A DNA stretch of 64,000 nt from Candidatus Borrarchaeum weybense (GCA_019057385.1 JAHQJS010000006.1:452938-516937); one strand, 5' to 3'; positions 8,609 to 17,942 are shown, counted from the first letter of the stretch. Notes: generated by a model from the sequence alone, not told the origin. Translations and numbers: made by a program.

Positions 8609-11038
8609 TTGAGTGAATTATTATCAGCAATAATATTTGCATTGATTTTTGGTGCATTATCTTGGATCCCTGGATTTGGAGATTTAATGTTTAGAGTTAC
8701 GGACTTAGCAGGAGTTACGGAATTAGCAGGAATCGAAATAGCGCCAGGTCACCCATTACTTATTTGGGTAGGATTTGGGTTTGCGATAGGTATAGGATGT
8801 CGTTTCCTTTTAGATGCCTATACTACTCTTATGAAATTAGGGTCTGCAGGAGTACGTGGTGCTACTGAAGGATTCTTTAGCGGAGGAGAGACGCAAAAAA
8901 GTGCTGTAACATCAATTGTGCTCTTTGGGTGCGCAATTTCCATCGTTTCACTTACAAGTTATATTACAGTCTACATAACTCCAGTTTTTGAATATCTTCA
9001 ATTAGTGGAAAATACGCTTCTTATAATCGGAGACTATTTAGCAATCACTCTTGGTGTGGTTCTCATATTTATTGGTGTTATATCTTACCGGACGGGAAGG
9101 TTCGTGAGAACTGTTGCGAGAAAACAGGTTAGTGCACCGCAATTTCTGTTTGGAGCATTCTTCTTTGGTCTGATGCAAATTGTAGATCTTAGAGTCGGAA
9201 TTTTCGCCCTGGTTATTGCATTTCTTGCAGCAGGTTTTTCTCCATCATTAGCATTGAGAATTCCGCTCTTTTTTGCAATTCCTAGTTCCTTGATGACAGC
9301 TTTTGGTTTGATTAGTCGAACTGGAGGTGTAGTTCTTACAGATTCTATAGTTATAGTATTAATTCTTGTGAGTGCACTTTCAACATTTGTAGTGCTATCG
9401 TTTGTGTTTCGATTTACTGAAAAATTGAGTTTAGGAAGTTTTAGTGGATTAATTGGAATTCTTATTTTGGTCGTAAGCAGCAGCATTCTCTTTGGATTCA
9501 GTTTAGACAAACTTGGATATTATGCTCTTTTTGGAATAGGAGCTGTTGGTGCAAGTATTTTCTCCGTTGAATTGTTCACAGAGGTTAGCAGAAGAAGCAA
9601 AGTTAAAGGTATTACTAAAGAGATTTTAGATGACACAAAAAGAGCGACAGAGCAAGCGAGAATAATCAGAGCAGTTGAAGTAAATAATCTCACGACAAGT
9701 TCTGGTGAACTTAAAGAAATAGCCGAACCGATGAATTTTGTTATAATGCAAGGGAGGATTGAACGAACAAATTCAATGGTTAAATCAGTTTCGGAGAGTG
9801 AATTACGACGAATTCAAAGTGAAATAAGTGATCCAGATCCCAAGAAACGTAAAGAAATCCAACAGAAATTGAATGACATTATGGCATCATTGCCAACATT
9901 GACACTTCAAGAGTTTTCAAAAGTTAAAGAATTGGGAACTGAACTTGAGTTAGCGCTCTCAGATGAATCTGAATGGGTGCGTTATTTTGCAGTGGATTCT
10001 TTGGCCCATCTTCTCTCAGCGTATGGAATGGTTTTGGAGAACACCCTTCCCGAATGGGTAACGGATGTCGTTGAAAAACTAAAACTTCTTCTAAATGATG
10101 TCGATCTTGATGTCCGTTATATGACTGCAAAAACAATTGGCGTTATTGGAAGCATCGACCCAGAGAAAGTGCGTTCAGTTATTCCACAATTAAGTCAACT
10201 TACTGATGATGTAAACAAGGAAGTACGCTATGTAACAATAGATTCTCTTAAGAACATCGTTTTGTTTGAAGTTATTTCTTCAGGTTTGCCACGCATAATT
10301 GACAAGTTTAATGATTCAGATAAAGATGTACGTCTGATAGCAATCCGGGCTACTTGTGAACTCTATAAGAATTTCCCAGACAAAATGGACTCAGTGATTG
10401 AACCCTTAAAGGAATTACAAAAAGATTCTGATAAAGACGTCAGGAAGGAAGCATTTGCTGCTCTCTCTGTTATTTCCGCTGAAGAAGCGAGGGCTATCCC
10501 AATAAGTGAAATAGCAGAGGATGAAATAAAGGCGGTAGCAGAGGTACCAGCAGAAAAGACAGTAAAACTACGTCCTACAATTACTACTCTGACCTCAAAT
10601 CTTAAATGGAAGCAAAAAGACTTAGGAAAAATGCTAAAAGTAATCGAAAAAGGCCCTAACATGACTTACACAGTTTCAATTGCATTTAAAAACAGTAGTG
10701 GCATAACCCTGAAAAAACTGAAGATCATTGATGAACTACCACGCTCCTTTGAAATTACTAATTTCCTGCCAAAAAAAGAGAAGCCAAAGATTAAAACTCA
10801 AGAAGATGCAAAAGAAGCAACTTGGACGCTCAAGAACTTAGATACTGATCAGATATTTACAGTGGCATATATAGCTAATGGGTCAGAATCATATTTGTCA
10901 AAACCTCCAAGAGTTGAAATTGATGGCTTTGTAGAAACAGGGACAACTACAGATGCTATGGATAAAGCGAAGAGGAAGAAATTCAGACTGCCAGTATTAC
11001 ACGCAAGACTGAGAAAACAGCAAATCGCTGAAGCATAG
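8609..11038 (+). CDS. Polytopic membrane protein with HEAT-like repeats and C-terminal beta domain
   Basis: About 809 residues. Residues 1-330 hold roughly ten membrane helices in a repeating pattern. Residues 340-430 are a charged linker. Residues 440-640 are HEAT-like helical repeats with the recurring pattern DxDxDVRYMTAKTIG / DVNKEVRYVTIDSL / DSDKDVRLIAIRAT / DSDKDVRKEAFAAL. The last 130 residues form a beta-rich Ig- or DUF11-like domain (KLKIIDELPRSFEI). I prefer TTG 8609, with GGAAGTGAT upstream, to ATG 8567, which has no ribosome binding site. The next gene follows at 25 bp, suggesting an operon. Function unknown; the HEAT part points to a scaffold on the cytoplasmic face. Confidence 0.7.
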   Translation: MSELLSAIIFALIFGALSWIPGFGDLMFRVTDLAGVTELAGIEIAPGHPLLIWVGFGFAIGIGCRFLLDAYTTLMKLGSAGVRGATEGFFSGGETQKSAVTSIVLFGCAISIVSLTSYITVYITPVFEYLQLVENTLLIIGDYLAITLGVVLIFIGVISYRTGRFVRTVARKQVSAPQFLFGAFFFGLMQIVDLRVGIFALVIAFLAAGFSPSLALRIPLFFAIPSSLMTAFGLISRTGGVVLTDSIVIVLILVSALSTFVVLSFVFRFTEKLSLGSFSGLIGILILVVSSSILFGFSLDKLGYYALFGIGAVGASIFSVELFTEVSRRSKVKGITKEILDDTKRATEQARIIRAVEVNNLTTSSGELKEIAEPMNFVIMQGRIERTNSMVKSVSESELRRIQSEISDPDPKKRKEIQQKLNDIMASLPTLTLQEFSKVKELGTELELALSDESEWVRYFAVDSLAHLLSAYGMVLENTLPEWVTDVVEKLKLLLNDVDLDVRYMTAKTIGVIGSIDPEKVRSVIPQLSQLTDDVNKEVRYVTIDSLKNIVLFEVISSGLPRIIDKFNDSDKDVRLIAIRATCELYKNFPDKMDSVIEPLKELQKDSDKDVRKEAFAALSVISAEEARAIPISEIAEDEIKAVAEVPAEKTVKLRPTITTLTSNLKWKQKDLGKMLKVIEKGPNMTYTVSIAFKNSSGITLKKLKIIDELPRSFEITNFLPKKEKPKIKTQEDAKEATWTLKNLDTDQIFTVAYIANGSESYLSKPPRVEIDGFVETGTTTDAMDKAKRKKFRLPVLHARLRKQQIAEA

Positions 11039-11063
11039 AATTTCCTTACAAAAGGTGAAGAAA

Positions 11064-11927
11064 ATGAGATCGATTGTAAATGATGAAGCTATGATTGAGT
11101 TATTATCAAATCTATATCCTCCACTCACAGTAAAAGAGATCAAGGATGTTTTACCAGACTTTTCATCGAATAAAGACAAAGATATTAAGGATATTTTAAA
11201 TAAGCTTAGTTCTACAAGCGAAATGGCTCTTCCTTCTCTTTTTAAGAGCATTGTGCTTGAAAAAAGAGGAACATTCAAGAGTGAAATGAAGAAAAAAACA
11301 GAAAGTTATTTTCAAGATGAAGTTAGTTTAGACGCATACAAGACTGATGTTACAATTGGAAAAGGCAAGACTGTTCTAAAAATTGATATTTTAGGGAGGA
11401 AAGAGAATAACGATATTTGCTCTTTTGTCATGGAAAACTTAGATATCGAATCTTTTGAAAGTTTTAAGACAATGCTGGTCACAATTCTTTCTTATGCAAA
11501 GATTTCTCCAGTTGAAATTTATTTAGTAACTCCAAAGGAAACAGATAACAAAATTGTGGAGCATGTGAAAAAAAACAAAGCATTAAAATATGTGAAAACT
11601 TCTGGAACTGAAATTGATGCCGAGTTCAAACCAATTCTTTACGAATCAGAGATTTCTCGCACGGCAACCTTAACAATTGAAAAAGAAGATATCTTCGGAG
11701 ATACAATTCAGATTGGCAGTTTTTCAGGCAGTAGTTTTAAGGATAAAGATGAGCTAATAAAGTTACTTATAGAAAAATATAGCAAATATGGTGAAGAAAT
11801 ATTTCGTTGCAAATCGTTAGATCATTTCAATAAGAAAACCAGTAAATTCAGCTTTGATACGACAACTACATTAGCCTCGGACGTTACAGAAATCACTCAA
11901 ACCACTCGTTTTAAAGAAAATAAATAA
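11064..11927 (+). CDS. Uncharacterised protein downstream of the membrane/HEAT gene
   Basis: 287 residues, soluble, Lys- and Glu-rich. The N-terminal 70 residues are helical (LTVKEIKDVLPDFSS, DIKDILNKLSS), and a beta/alpha core follows (TVLKIDILGRKENN, FVMENLDIESFESFKTML, SPVEIYLVTPKE), which is reminiscent of a nuclease-like fold. No complete PD-(D/E)xK motif can be claimed. ATG 11064 is preferred over GTG 11055, which forms part of the AAAGGTGA ribosome binding site. It is closely linked to the membrane/HEAT protein gene. No family recognised. Confidence 0.6.
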   Translation: MRSIVNDEAMIELLSNLYPPLTVKEIKDVLPDFSSNKDKDIKDILNKLSSTSEMALPSLFKSIVLEKRGTFKSEMKKKTESYFQDEVSLDAYKTDVTIGKGKTVLKIDILGRKENNDICSFVMENLDIESFESFKTMLVTILSYAKISPVEIYLVTPKETDNKIVEHVKKNKALKYVKTSGTEIDAEFKPILYESEISRTATLTIEKEDIFGDTIQIGSFSGSSFKDKDELIKLLIEKYSKYGEEIFRCKSLDHFNKKTSKFSFDTTTTLASDVTEITQTTRFKENK

Positions 11928-11978
11928 AGCAGAAAAGTTTCTGAGTTGTTGTTAAACTCAAAGTATTTAAAAGAAAAA

Positions 11979-12102
11979 TGGCGGCTCCCGAGCGGATTTT
12001 CGTATTCATTTTTGAATTTTACAAATATATCGAACCGCAAGCCCTCATCGAGCTACCGGGTTTGAAGCCCGGTGCGCGAGACCACTCGTGCTTTCGGGAG
12101 CC
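11979..12102 (-). tRNA. tRNA-Sec (UCA) with a 32-nt insertion in the T loop
   Basis: On the minus strand, GGCTCCCGA (from 12102) pairs with TCGGGAGCC in a 9-bp acceptor, followed by G73 and an encoded CCA (11981-11979). The D arm has a 7-bp stem with one A-C mismatch and a 4-nt TGGT loop. The anticodon arm is ACCGGG-CTTCAAA-CCCGGT, with anticodon TCA at 12065-12063. A variable arm precedes the 4-bp T stem (GCGG/CCGC). The string GAGTGGTCT...GGGCTTCAAACC...TAGCT is the same core as in eukaryotic tRNA-Sec. The T loop reads TTCGA, then 32 extra nt (12029-11998), then AT. The insert can fold on itself and is probably an intron. Without it the mature length is about 89 nt plus CCA, normal for tRNA-Sec. 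Confidence 0.93.
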
Positions 12103-12213
12103 GACTGAACTATCTACTTAAGTATAATTCTCTATATTTGACTCTCATTATAAATGGGTCTTTTCATCTCTTAAAAAATAAGCTGTTTGTATTCTTTTTT
12201 AAGATGGTTTTCT

Positions 12214-13260
12214 TTAGTATGTGCGCTCTACAAAATACGTTGCAATATTTTCTAACATCTTTTTTGCTGATGAATCAGGAAAATTTAATAATTGTTTTCT
12301 AGCCTCTTCTTTTAACTCCTTCGCTTTTTCTTCAGCTTTTTGAGGTGCTTTAGTTGATTTTATAAGATCAATTACTTCATTTACTTCTTCATCTGTTACC
12401 TTTTCTTTTCGCAAAACATTCAAGACATATTCTCTTTGTTTACTTTCAAGTTCCTCCAAAGCATAAAGTACAGCAATATTACCCATTTTATGTTCTTTGA
12501 TGTCATGTCCGACTGGTTTCCCTAATTTTTCTGCGTCGGCAAATAAATCTAGCACATCATCTTTGGCTTGAAATGCCAATCCAGCGTTCCATCCATAAGA
12601 ACTTGCTGCTTCAATCATTTCTTTAGAACCATTGGCACATATCACGCCAACTTCACACGCTGCTTTTATCAGAACTGCTGTTTTATCTCCAACCATTTCA
12701 AAATAATCATCGAGGGTTATCGTTTTATATCTCTTTTCTAAAATATACTCTTCATCGCGACCTGCTTGTTCAAAGAGTACGTCCTTGCGTTCTCCTTCAA
12801 CCAACTGTCGTACGACGTCAGAAAAGATCTTGTTAATAGTTTCTGATGCGGGCGATTTTAAAGCAGATAAAAAAATCGCTTCTCTATAATGCATACCTGC
12901 AAGTAATGCAATTGGAAGACCAAATTTCACGAAGGTTGTGGGTCGATTCCTCCTGTAAGGCGATCTATCGATGATATCGTCCATTAACAAGGAGTAATTA
13001 TGAATTAATTCAATTCCAGCAGCTGAACTCAATGCATCCTCAGTATTGCCATTAGCTAATTCACAAAATAATAAAGTAAGCACAGGACGAAGTCTTTTTC
13101 CCCCAGAAGCAACTTGATATAATATCACTTCTTGAAAATCTTGAGTCGTATCCTCTAATAATAATTCCTCAATCTTGTTTTCAATAGGTCCGATAGTTTG
13201 CTTCAAATGTTGCTCAATCTCTTTTTTGAGTATCATTACTTCATCTGACATTGATTTCAA
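12214..13260 (-). CDS. Polyprenyl (geranylgeranyl) diphosphate synthase
   Basis: 348 residues, typical of trans-prenyltransferases. The first Asp-rich motif is present as LLMDDIIDRS and the second as AKDDVLDLF; these bind Mg and the allylic diphosphate. GGKRLRPVLTLL, with its conserved Lys/Arg, is upstream. Such enzymes condense isopentenyl diphosphate with DMAPP/FPP to give GGPP for archaeal ether lipids. The chain length made cannot be read with certainty. The start may be TTG 13260 or ATG 13251. A mevalonate kinase gene of the same lipid pathway lies 5 kb away. A 20-bp perfect palindrome sits 21-40 bases upstream of the start. Confidence 0.9.
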   Translation of the reverse strand: MKSMSDEVMILKKEIEQHLKQTIGPIENKIEELLLEDTTQDFQEVILYQVASGGKRLRPVLTLLFCELANGNTEDALSSAAGIELIHNYSLLMDDIIDRSPYRRNRPTTFVKFGLPIALLAGMHYREAIFLSALKSPASETINKIFSDVVRQLVEGERKDVLFEQAGRDEEYILEKRYKTITLDDYFEMVGDKTAVLIKAACEVGVICANGSKEMIEAASSYGWNAGLAFQAKDDVLDLFADAEKLGKPVGHDIKEHKMGNIAVLYALEELESKQREYVLNVLRKEKVTDEEVNEVIDLIKSTKAPQKAEEKAKELKEEARKQLLNFPDSSAKKMLENIATYFVERTY

Positions 13261-13280
13261 CTGCCTTTAATCATATTACG

Positions 13281-13300
13281 CAATATCATTAATGATATTG
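13281..13300. promoter_or_regulatory. 20-bp perfect palindrome upstream of the prenyl synthase gene
   Basis: CAATATCATTAATGATATTG equals its own reverse complement over 20 bases. It lies where the promoter or 5' leader of the leftward prenyltransferase gene should be, so it is a natural operator candidate for a dimeric repressor. A transcript hairpin is the alternative. Confidence 0.5.
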
Positions 13301-13629
13301 AAACGATTTTATGAATGAATAATCCGCATTTTAGTATTTTAGGTTTTAAACATTTTACTTTTTTGAGTTCATTTAAAGAGAAATATGATTCTTTGAATGT
13401 TGTTCACTGGAGTATATTTCCTCAAAAACGAAACTTTTGAATGAACATAGGTCTACGTTTCACTTACGCCTTTAGCTTTACTGTTGAATTGCAGGCGGAG
13501 AATTTTACCACAATTATTTTAATAATCGAAATCGTGTCTCTCTTAATTTTCCCTCCTTTCCCATTTGGATCTTTCTCATCTTTGTGGGAATTATGATTTC
13601 AAACAATTCAAAAGCGGAAGGTGATCAAT

Positions 13630-13764
13630 GTGACATGCGATCAATATGATGCTGAAGCCGGACTTTGTAAATTGCTAAACTTTAAGTTTTATGAGGGCAT
13701 GGATAGGCCATGCGAATACGTCAAGGATCCCGCAGTCTGCCCTGTAGTTAACATGAAAGGGTAG
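13630..13764 (+). CDS. Small cysteine-containing protein (44 aa)
   Basis: GTG 13630 is preceded by GGAAGGTGAT at 5-base spacing and opens a 44-codon frame, MTCDQYDAEAGLCKLLNF then KFYEGMDRPCEYVKDPAVCP, ending in TAG. It has four Cys (3, 13, 28, 37) spaced C-x9-C-x14-C-x8-C, suitable for a metal site or disulfides. A T-rich run follows the stop. The good ribosome binding site, Cys pattern and isolated position in an otherwise empty 560-bp gap argue for a real small gene. Function unknown. Confidence 0.55.
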   Translation: MTCDQYDAEAGLCKLLNFKFYEGMDRPCEYVKDPAVCPVVNMKG

Positions 13765-13821
13765 TCATTTTTCTTTTTTCTATTTTTATTATCGACTAGA
13801 AATACTTTCAGTGAGCATTTT

Positions 13822-14184
13822 TTATTTAAGAGGTTCATGTCTTAATGCAGTGATTCTTGGGGGAGAATGGGCATTCAATTTCAGTAATGTTTCAGTTCCA
13901 ATAACTGTGAGCCCATGCCGCACATGAGGCGGGATTTTTATCACATAGGGGGCTTCTATATCATATATTTCTTCCTCTACAGTCAAGATTGCTTTGCCTT
14001 GTAGGATATAACTGAGTTCCTCTTCTTCGTGATCATGTATTTCGAAACTTGTACCTGGTTCAGCTTGAAGTAACGAGAGTGAAACATTTTTTCCAGAAGC
14101 TAAAAGTTTGACAAACACTCCTTCTTCTTTTTTTGATCCTTTAATTTCGTCAACTTTTAATAAAACAATTTCATCTGTTCCCAT
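13822..14184 (-). CDS. Cupin-domain protein
   Basis: 120 residues forming a single cupin barrel. Motif 1 (FEIHDHEEEELSYILQGKAIL) carries the His-x-His and Glu metal ligands, and motif 2 (PYVIKIPPHVRHGLTVIG) carries the second His. Single-domain cupins bind Fe, Mn or Ni and serve as isomerases, dioxygenases or sugar/thiol-binding proteins; nothing here identifies the substrate. It lies 18 bp downstream of the hypothetical gene at 14203-14760 on the same strand, so the two probably form an operon. Confidence 0.85.
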   Translation of the reverse strand: MGTDEIVLLKVDEIKGSKKEEGVFVKLLASGKNVSLSLLQAEPGTSFEIHDHEEEELSYILQGKAILTVEEEIYDIEAPYVIKIPPHVRHGLTVIGTETLLKLNAHSPPRITALRHEPLK

Positions 14185-14202
14185 TTATTCTTTTCTCTCC
14201 TA

Positions 14203-14760
14203 TCAAACCTTAAAAACGATCTTTTCATATCCACCTACGCGATCTCCTTTTTTGGCAGTCATAATTAGCTTATTATCGATTATCTTGAATGAAAGCAAAC
14301 TCTCAACCTCAACGATCTCAGAACCGTGAGGGAAATGATATTTAATGAGAAAATCATAAGGAGCGATCTCATCTTCCATATCGAATTCAATTATATTATT
14401 TCCTTCTTTAAGTTTACAGCGGATTAATATCATAAAATTGAGCTGGGGATATTCTGATAATCCATCTTTGAATTTAAGTTCTACTTCACTTAATTTCATG
14501 CGTTTTTCTTCATGGTTTACTAACACTTTATCCTGATCGAGATAGAACTGCATATTATCCTTTATTTTGCTCATTTCGGTATCATAGTCTTCTGAGGCAC
14601 ATAATTTCTGATAAAAATATTCTTCATCAAGGTAATTATAAACAAGTAATTCTGAAATTCCCTTTTCACTTACATAGAAGTCAGCTTCTGCGTTCAAAGG
14701 AATTTCACTTATTTCATTAAGATTGTTGGCATTTTCTAGAGGCGGCGGTTCTTCATTCAT
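14203..14760 (-). CDS. Uncharacterised protein in operon with a cupin
   Basis: 185 residues from ATG 14760, chosen for GAAGGAAGT upstream; an ORF reaching back to 14811 has no ribosome binding site. An acidic, mostly beta-predicted sequence without membrane helices. The C-terminal part (EMEDEIAPYDFLIKYHFPHG, then FKIIDNKLIMTAKKGDRV) looks like a beta-sandwich. No family recognised. The cupin gene follows immediately, so a shared process is likely. Confidence 0.6.
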   Translation of the reverse strand: MNEEPPPLENANNLNEISEIPLNAEADFYVSEKGISELLVYNYLDEEYFYQKLCASEDYDTEMSKIKDNMQFYLDQDKVLVNHEEKRMKLSEVELKFKDGLSEYPQLNFMILIRCKLKEGNNIIEFDMEDEIAPYDFLIKYHFPHGSEIVEVESLLSFKIIDNKLIMTAKKGDRVGGYEKIVFKV

Positions 14761-14879
14761 AAACTTACTTCCTTCTTTAGGATAAATCAATATGCAAAAA
14801 AATGACCTCAAATGTTCTTCGAATTAGTTCAAATAAAAAATTAGCTGTCCCACTTATGAAATGGGACTTCTCAAAGAAA

Positions 14880-16385
14880 TTATGTAAGTGATGACAAGAA
14901 TCCCTTAAAGACATCGCCAACAGATTTTAGGAAGGTATGTTTGATCTGGCTTGGATTTTCAATTTCATCTAACCGTTTAATCCTCCAACTTAGCGGTGGA
15001 TGGGGGTCTAATCTAATCCAGTCGAGGAAAGACCATGAGATCCCACCTTTACTGATCAAACGCCTGAATCCGATCTTTCTTAAGGCATTAGCAGCTACCT
15101 TTGGCTCGTTAAGATATACTGCTGCTTCCAAATCACTCTTTGCCTCAAAAAATTTTCCTACAAAAAATATTGATCCCAGAAGCACGATAAAGTAGATAAA
15201 AAAGACTCCTTGTATGATAGCTGCGATCGATGGGAAAAAGGACAACGCATAAATACGTAACATATATTCAGTTGAGAGAATGAATAAGAGAACAACAGGG
15301 TCGTGTCCTTTAAGATGACTGACTTCATGTCCGATAATCTGAAAGAGTTCGTTTTCGTCTAGTTGAACTATTGCACCTGTGGTGACAAGCATCGTTCCTC
15401 TTTTCGGGCTTAGTCCTGTTGCAGCTGCATTGGCTGCCATTTTATTGCTTACGACAATTGTAGGGATTGGTACATTAAACGTGCCACAGGCCTTACTGAC
15501 AAGATCATACAAATTTACTGTTTTGACGATGAGATTTTGTGGCGTACATGCAATTCCATATTTTGTAAAGATCGGGTGAGCGTTCTCGCATGTTATTTGT
15601 TTTCCTGTGGCTAACGTACTATCATAGATTTCTTTGCGAATTTTGGGGAGTTCTTTTCTATGTTTTTTCCTTAAAATATCCGCTTCTTGTTCTGTCAAAG
15701 TATACTGAAGTACTTTAACTTCAGGCCGGTCTTTCGTAATTCGCCAGTCAGATGTTCTGGCAATGAGCCTTCCAGAATACGCCACAACCAGCAATTGAGA
15801 TACTACGATCACAATCGGTGAGAGTAGCAAACTCAACTCCTGACCAAATACCGCATTAAATAGTGCAAATGTCCCTACGGCAACCACAATGAAGATAATA
15901 AATAAATTAACCATTGAATCTGTAAACAATTTTTCGAGTATCCCACGTCCATATTTTTGTTCAGAAATCTTTTGGCCAGGGATATATGCCAGATAAAGAG
16001 TATATTGGCGCGCATAGTCCTCGAAGAGCTGTAGTTCTAATAATATGTTCTCTTGTATGCCTTTTATTAACTCCTCAGAAATTTCTGGCGAACTACGAGA
16101 TATAATCACGTGAATTGGACGACCTCGTTCCGTAGATGCTTCTATTGTTACATCTATATGTTCGGATGATTTTGACAGATAGGCAGTAAAGACAAGATAA
16201 TATTGATTTCCGATGTTAAATCGACGTATGTTTTCTACTCTTCGAAAAGCACGAAGCACATAGTAGTTCTCCAAAAATTCGGGAAGATAACGCAGATATC
16301 CAGGCGTGGTTTCAGTAGCTACACTAAAATGAAATTCCCCTTCTGGTTGAGTGAGCGTCATAAAACTAGCCTCAGCTATAGTCAT
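14880..16385 (-). CDS. M48-family membrane zinc metalloprotease (HtpX-like)
   Basis: 501 residues. The zinc site HEVSH is at residues 353-357 (IIGHEVSHLKGHDP), with the downstream ligand in FFEAKSDLEAA. Two membrane helices at about 160-205 and two after the active site (about 365-410) match the M48B topology, and NKMAANAAATGL resembles the substrate-cleft region of HtpX. It has an extra N-terminal cytoplasmic domain of about 150 residues not found in short HtpX proteins. The likely role is quality control of membrane proteins. Confidence 0.88.
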   Translation of the reverse strand: MTIAEASFMTLTQPEGEFHFSVATETTPGYLRYLPEFLENYYVLRAFRRVENIRRFNIGNQYYLVFTAYLSKSSEHIDVTIEASTERGRPIHVIISRSSPEISEELIKGIQENILLELQLFEDYARQYTLYLAYIPGQKISEQKYGRGILEKLFTDSMVNLFIIFIVVAVGTFALFNAVFGQELSLLLSPIVIVVSQLLVVAYSGRLIARTSDWRITKDRPEVKVLQYTLTEQEADILRKKHRKELPKIRKEIYDSTLATGKQITCENAHPIFTKYGIACTPQNLIVKTVNLYDLVSKACGTFNVPIPTIVVSNKMAANAAATGLSPKRGTMLVTTGAIVQLDENELFQIIGHEVSHLKGHDPVVLLFILSTEYMLRIYALSFFPSIAAIIQGVFFIYFIVLLGSIFFVGKFFEAKSDLEAAVYLNEPKVAANALRKIGFRRLISKGGISWSFLDWIRLDPHPPLSWRIKRLDEIENPSQIKHTFLKSVGDVFKGFLSSLT

Positions 16386-16574
16386 AGCTGTAGTTATTTA
16401 TAAAAGTTCCAATAGCGGCTTATGGTGTGCACTTGTGGTTTTCAATAAAATGAATCTTATGTGCCTATTTTCTTTTTAGAGACTATTTTCTCTACAGTGT
16501 TTCACTATCATGTAATAAAGTGAAGAAAACGAGTTCAATTAAAAATGAAATAAAAAAAAGAGGGCTATAAAGGG

Positions 16575-17942
16575 CTACAAATCTTTGGGCGGCATTGGTA
16601 TATAGTTTTCTTTCATTAGCAGTTGTGTCATTTCTCTTGTTTCTTTGATTATTTTAGACGCACGATCCCAGAGTTCTTGCTTGCTTAGTTTAACTCTTGC
16701 GATGCCTTGTTCCATAGCTTTCAGTGCCACAGCTACTGCTTCCCTTGGGAAAACCTCCCACTCGTCCATGTTTGGCACTATATAGCCTTCGTGTATTCCT
16801 TTGTCCTCTGCTGTTTTAGCGATCTCTAGAGCTGCGGCGATAACCATTTCATCGGTAATTGTTTTCGCCTTAACATCAAGAGTTCCTCGAAAAATTCCAG
16901 GGAAACCTAGACTATTGTTAACTTGGTTTTCGAAGTCAGATCGACCGGTACCAACTACCCTTGCCCCTGCTTCTTTGCATTCCCAGGGCCAAATTTCAGG
17001 GATTGGATTGGCACATGGAAAAACGATAGCGTCTGTAGCCATTGCTTCAATCCATTCTTTCTTAATTACGCCAGGTCCTGACTTACTCATAGCTACACAA
17101 ACGTCAGTCTCTTTCATACACGCCTGCATATCGCCTTCTCGTCCTTCAGCATTAGTATTAAGACATACCTGCCACTTATAAGGATCTTTATCTTTATTTG
17201 CTTCAAGATCTGATCGGTGCTTTCCAAGGATACCTTTGCGGTCGCAATACATCACGTTTTTAGGGTTGATTCCAGCAGCCATCATAACTCGTCCAACAGC
17301 GATGTTTGCGGCACCAGCCCCGATCATGGATACTAGAACTTCGCTCATCTTCTTACCAACAACTTTCAATGCATTTATGACTCCTGCAGTTACTATTGTT
17401 GCAGTTCCCTGTTGATCGTCATGCCAAACTGGAATTTCTATTTCTGGATCTGCTCGTAATGTATCTAAAATATAGAAGCACTTAGGCTTGGCAATATCTT
17501 CGAGGTTGATCCCGCCGAACGATGGCTGTATTAGTTTCACAACTTCTATGATTTTATCAGGATCTTTAGTATCTAGACAAAGAGGGACTGCATCAACGCC
17601 GCCTAGATACTTAAAGAGCAGGGCTTTACCTTCCATTACAGGTAATCCTGCTTTCGGACCAATATCACCAAGCCCCAAAACACGTGTTCCATCGCTTACA
17701 ACGGCGACTGTATTCCATTTATTCGTGTGTGTATACACCATTTCAGGATTTTTTTGAATGTCCTTACAAGGGGCGGCTACGCCGGGCGTGTACCAGATCG
17801 CGAAATCATTGAAATCTCTGATTACACACTTAGGAACGGTTTGTATCTTGCCTTCATAAAAAGGATGTAAAATCATAGCATCCTTAGCTGGCTTATATGC
17901 CTTTTCTAATAATTCTTCTTTAGTATATTTCTTTTCAGTCAA
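16575..17942 (-). CDS. Malic enzyme (NAD(P)-dependent, decarboxylating)
   Basis: 455 residues, the bacterial/archaeal short form. AIWYTPGVAAPCKDI is the malic N-domain signature. KALLFKYLGGVDAVPLCLD, GGINLEDIAKPKCF and PVWHDDQQGTATIV are the metal- and substrate-binding motifs. GAGAANIAVGRVM is the nucleotide-binding Rossmann turn and PCANPIPEIWP is also conserved. It converts malate to pyruvate and CO2 (or the reverse). With the fumarase genes 21 kb away it supplies a malate-to-pyruvate step in central metabolism. Coenzyme preference cannot be fixed by eye. Confidence 0.93.
   Translation of the reverse strand: MTEKKYTKEELLEKAYKPAKDAMILHPFYEGKIQTVPKCVIRDFNDFAIWYTPGVAAPCKDIQKNPEMVYTHTNKWNTVAVVSDGTRVLGLGDIGPKAGLPVMEGKALLFKYLGGVDAVPLCLDTKDPDKIIEVVKLIQPSFGGINLEDIAKPKCFYILDTLRADPEIEIPVWHDDQQGTATIVTAGVINALKVVGKKMSEVLVSMIGAGAANIAVGRVMMAAGINPKNVMYCDRKGILGKHRSDLEANKDKDPYKWQVCLNTNAEGREGDMQACMKETDVCVAMSKSGPGVIKKEWIEAMATDAIVFPCANPIPEIWPWECKEAGARVVGTGRSDFENQVNNSLGFPGIFRGTLDVKAKTITDEMVIAAALEIAKTAEDKGIHEGYIVPNMDEWEVFPREAVAVALKAMEQGIARVKLSKQELWDRASKIIKETREMTQLLMKENYIPMPPKDL

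Noticed and set aside
11979..12102. tRNA-Ser (UGA) on the plus strand
   Set aside because: The plus strand does give a 7-base loop TTTGAAG with a TGA triplet, but no D or T arm fits; the minus strand gives every tRNA-Sec feature with anticodon UCA.
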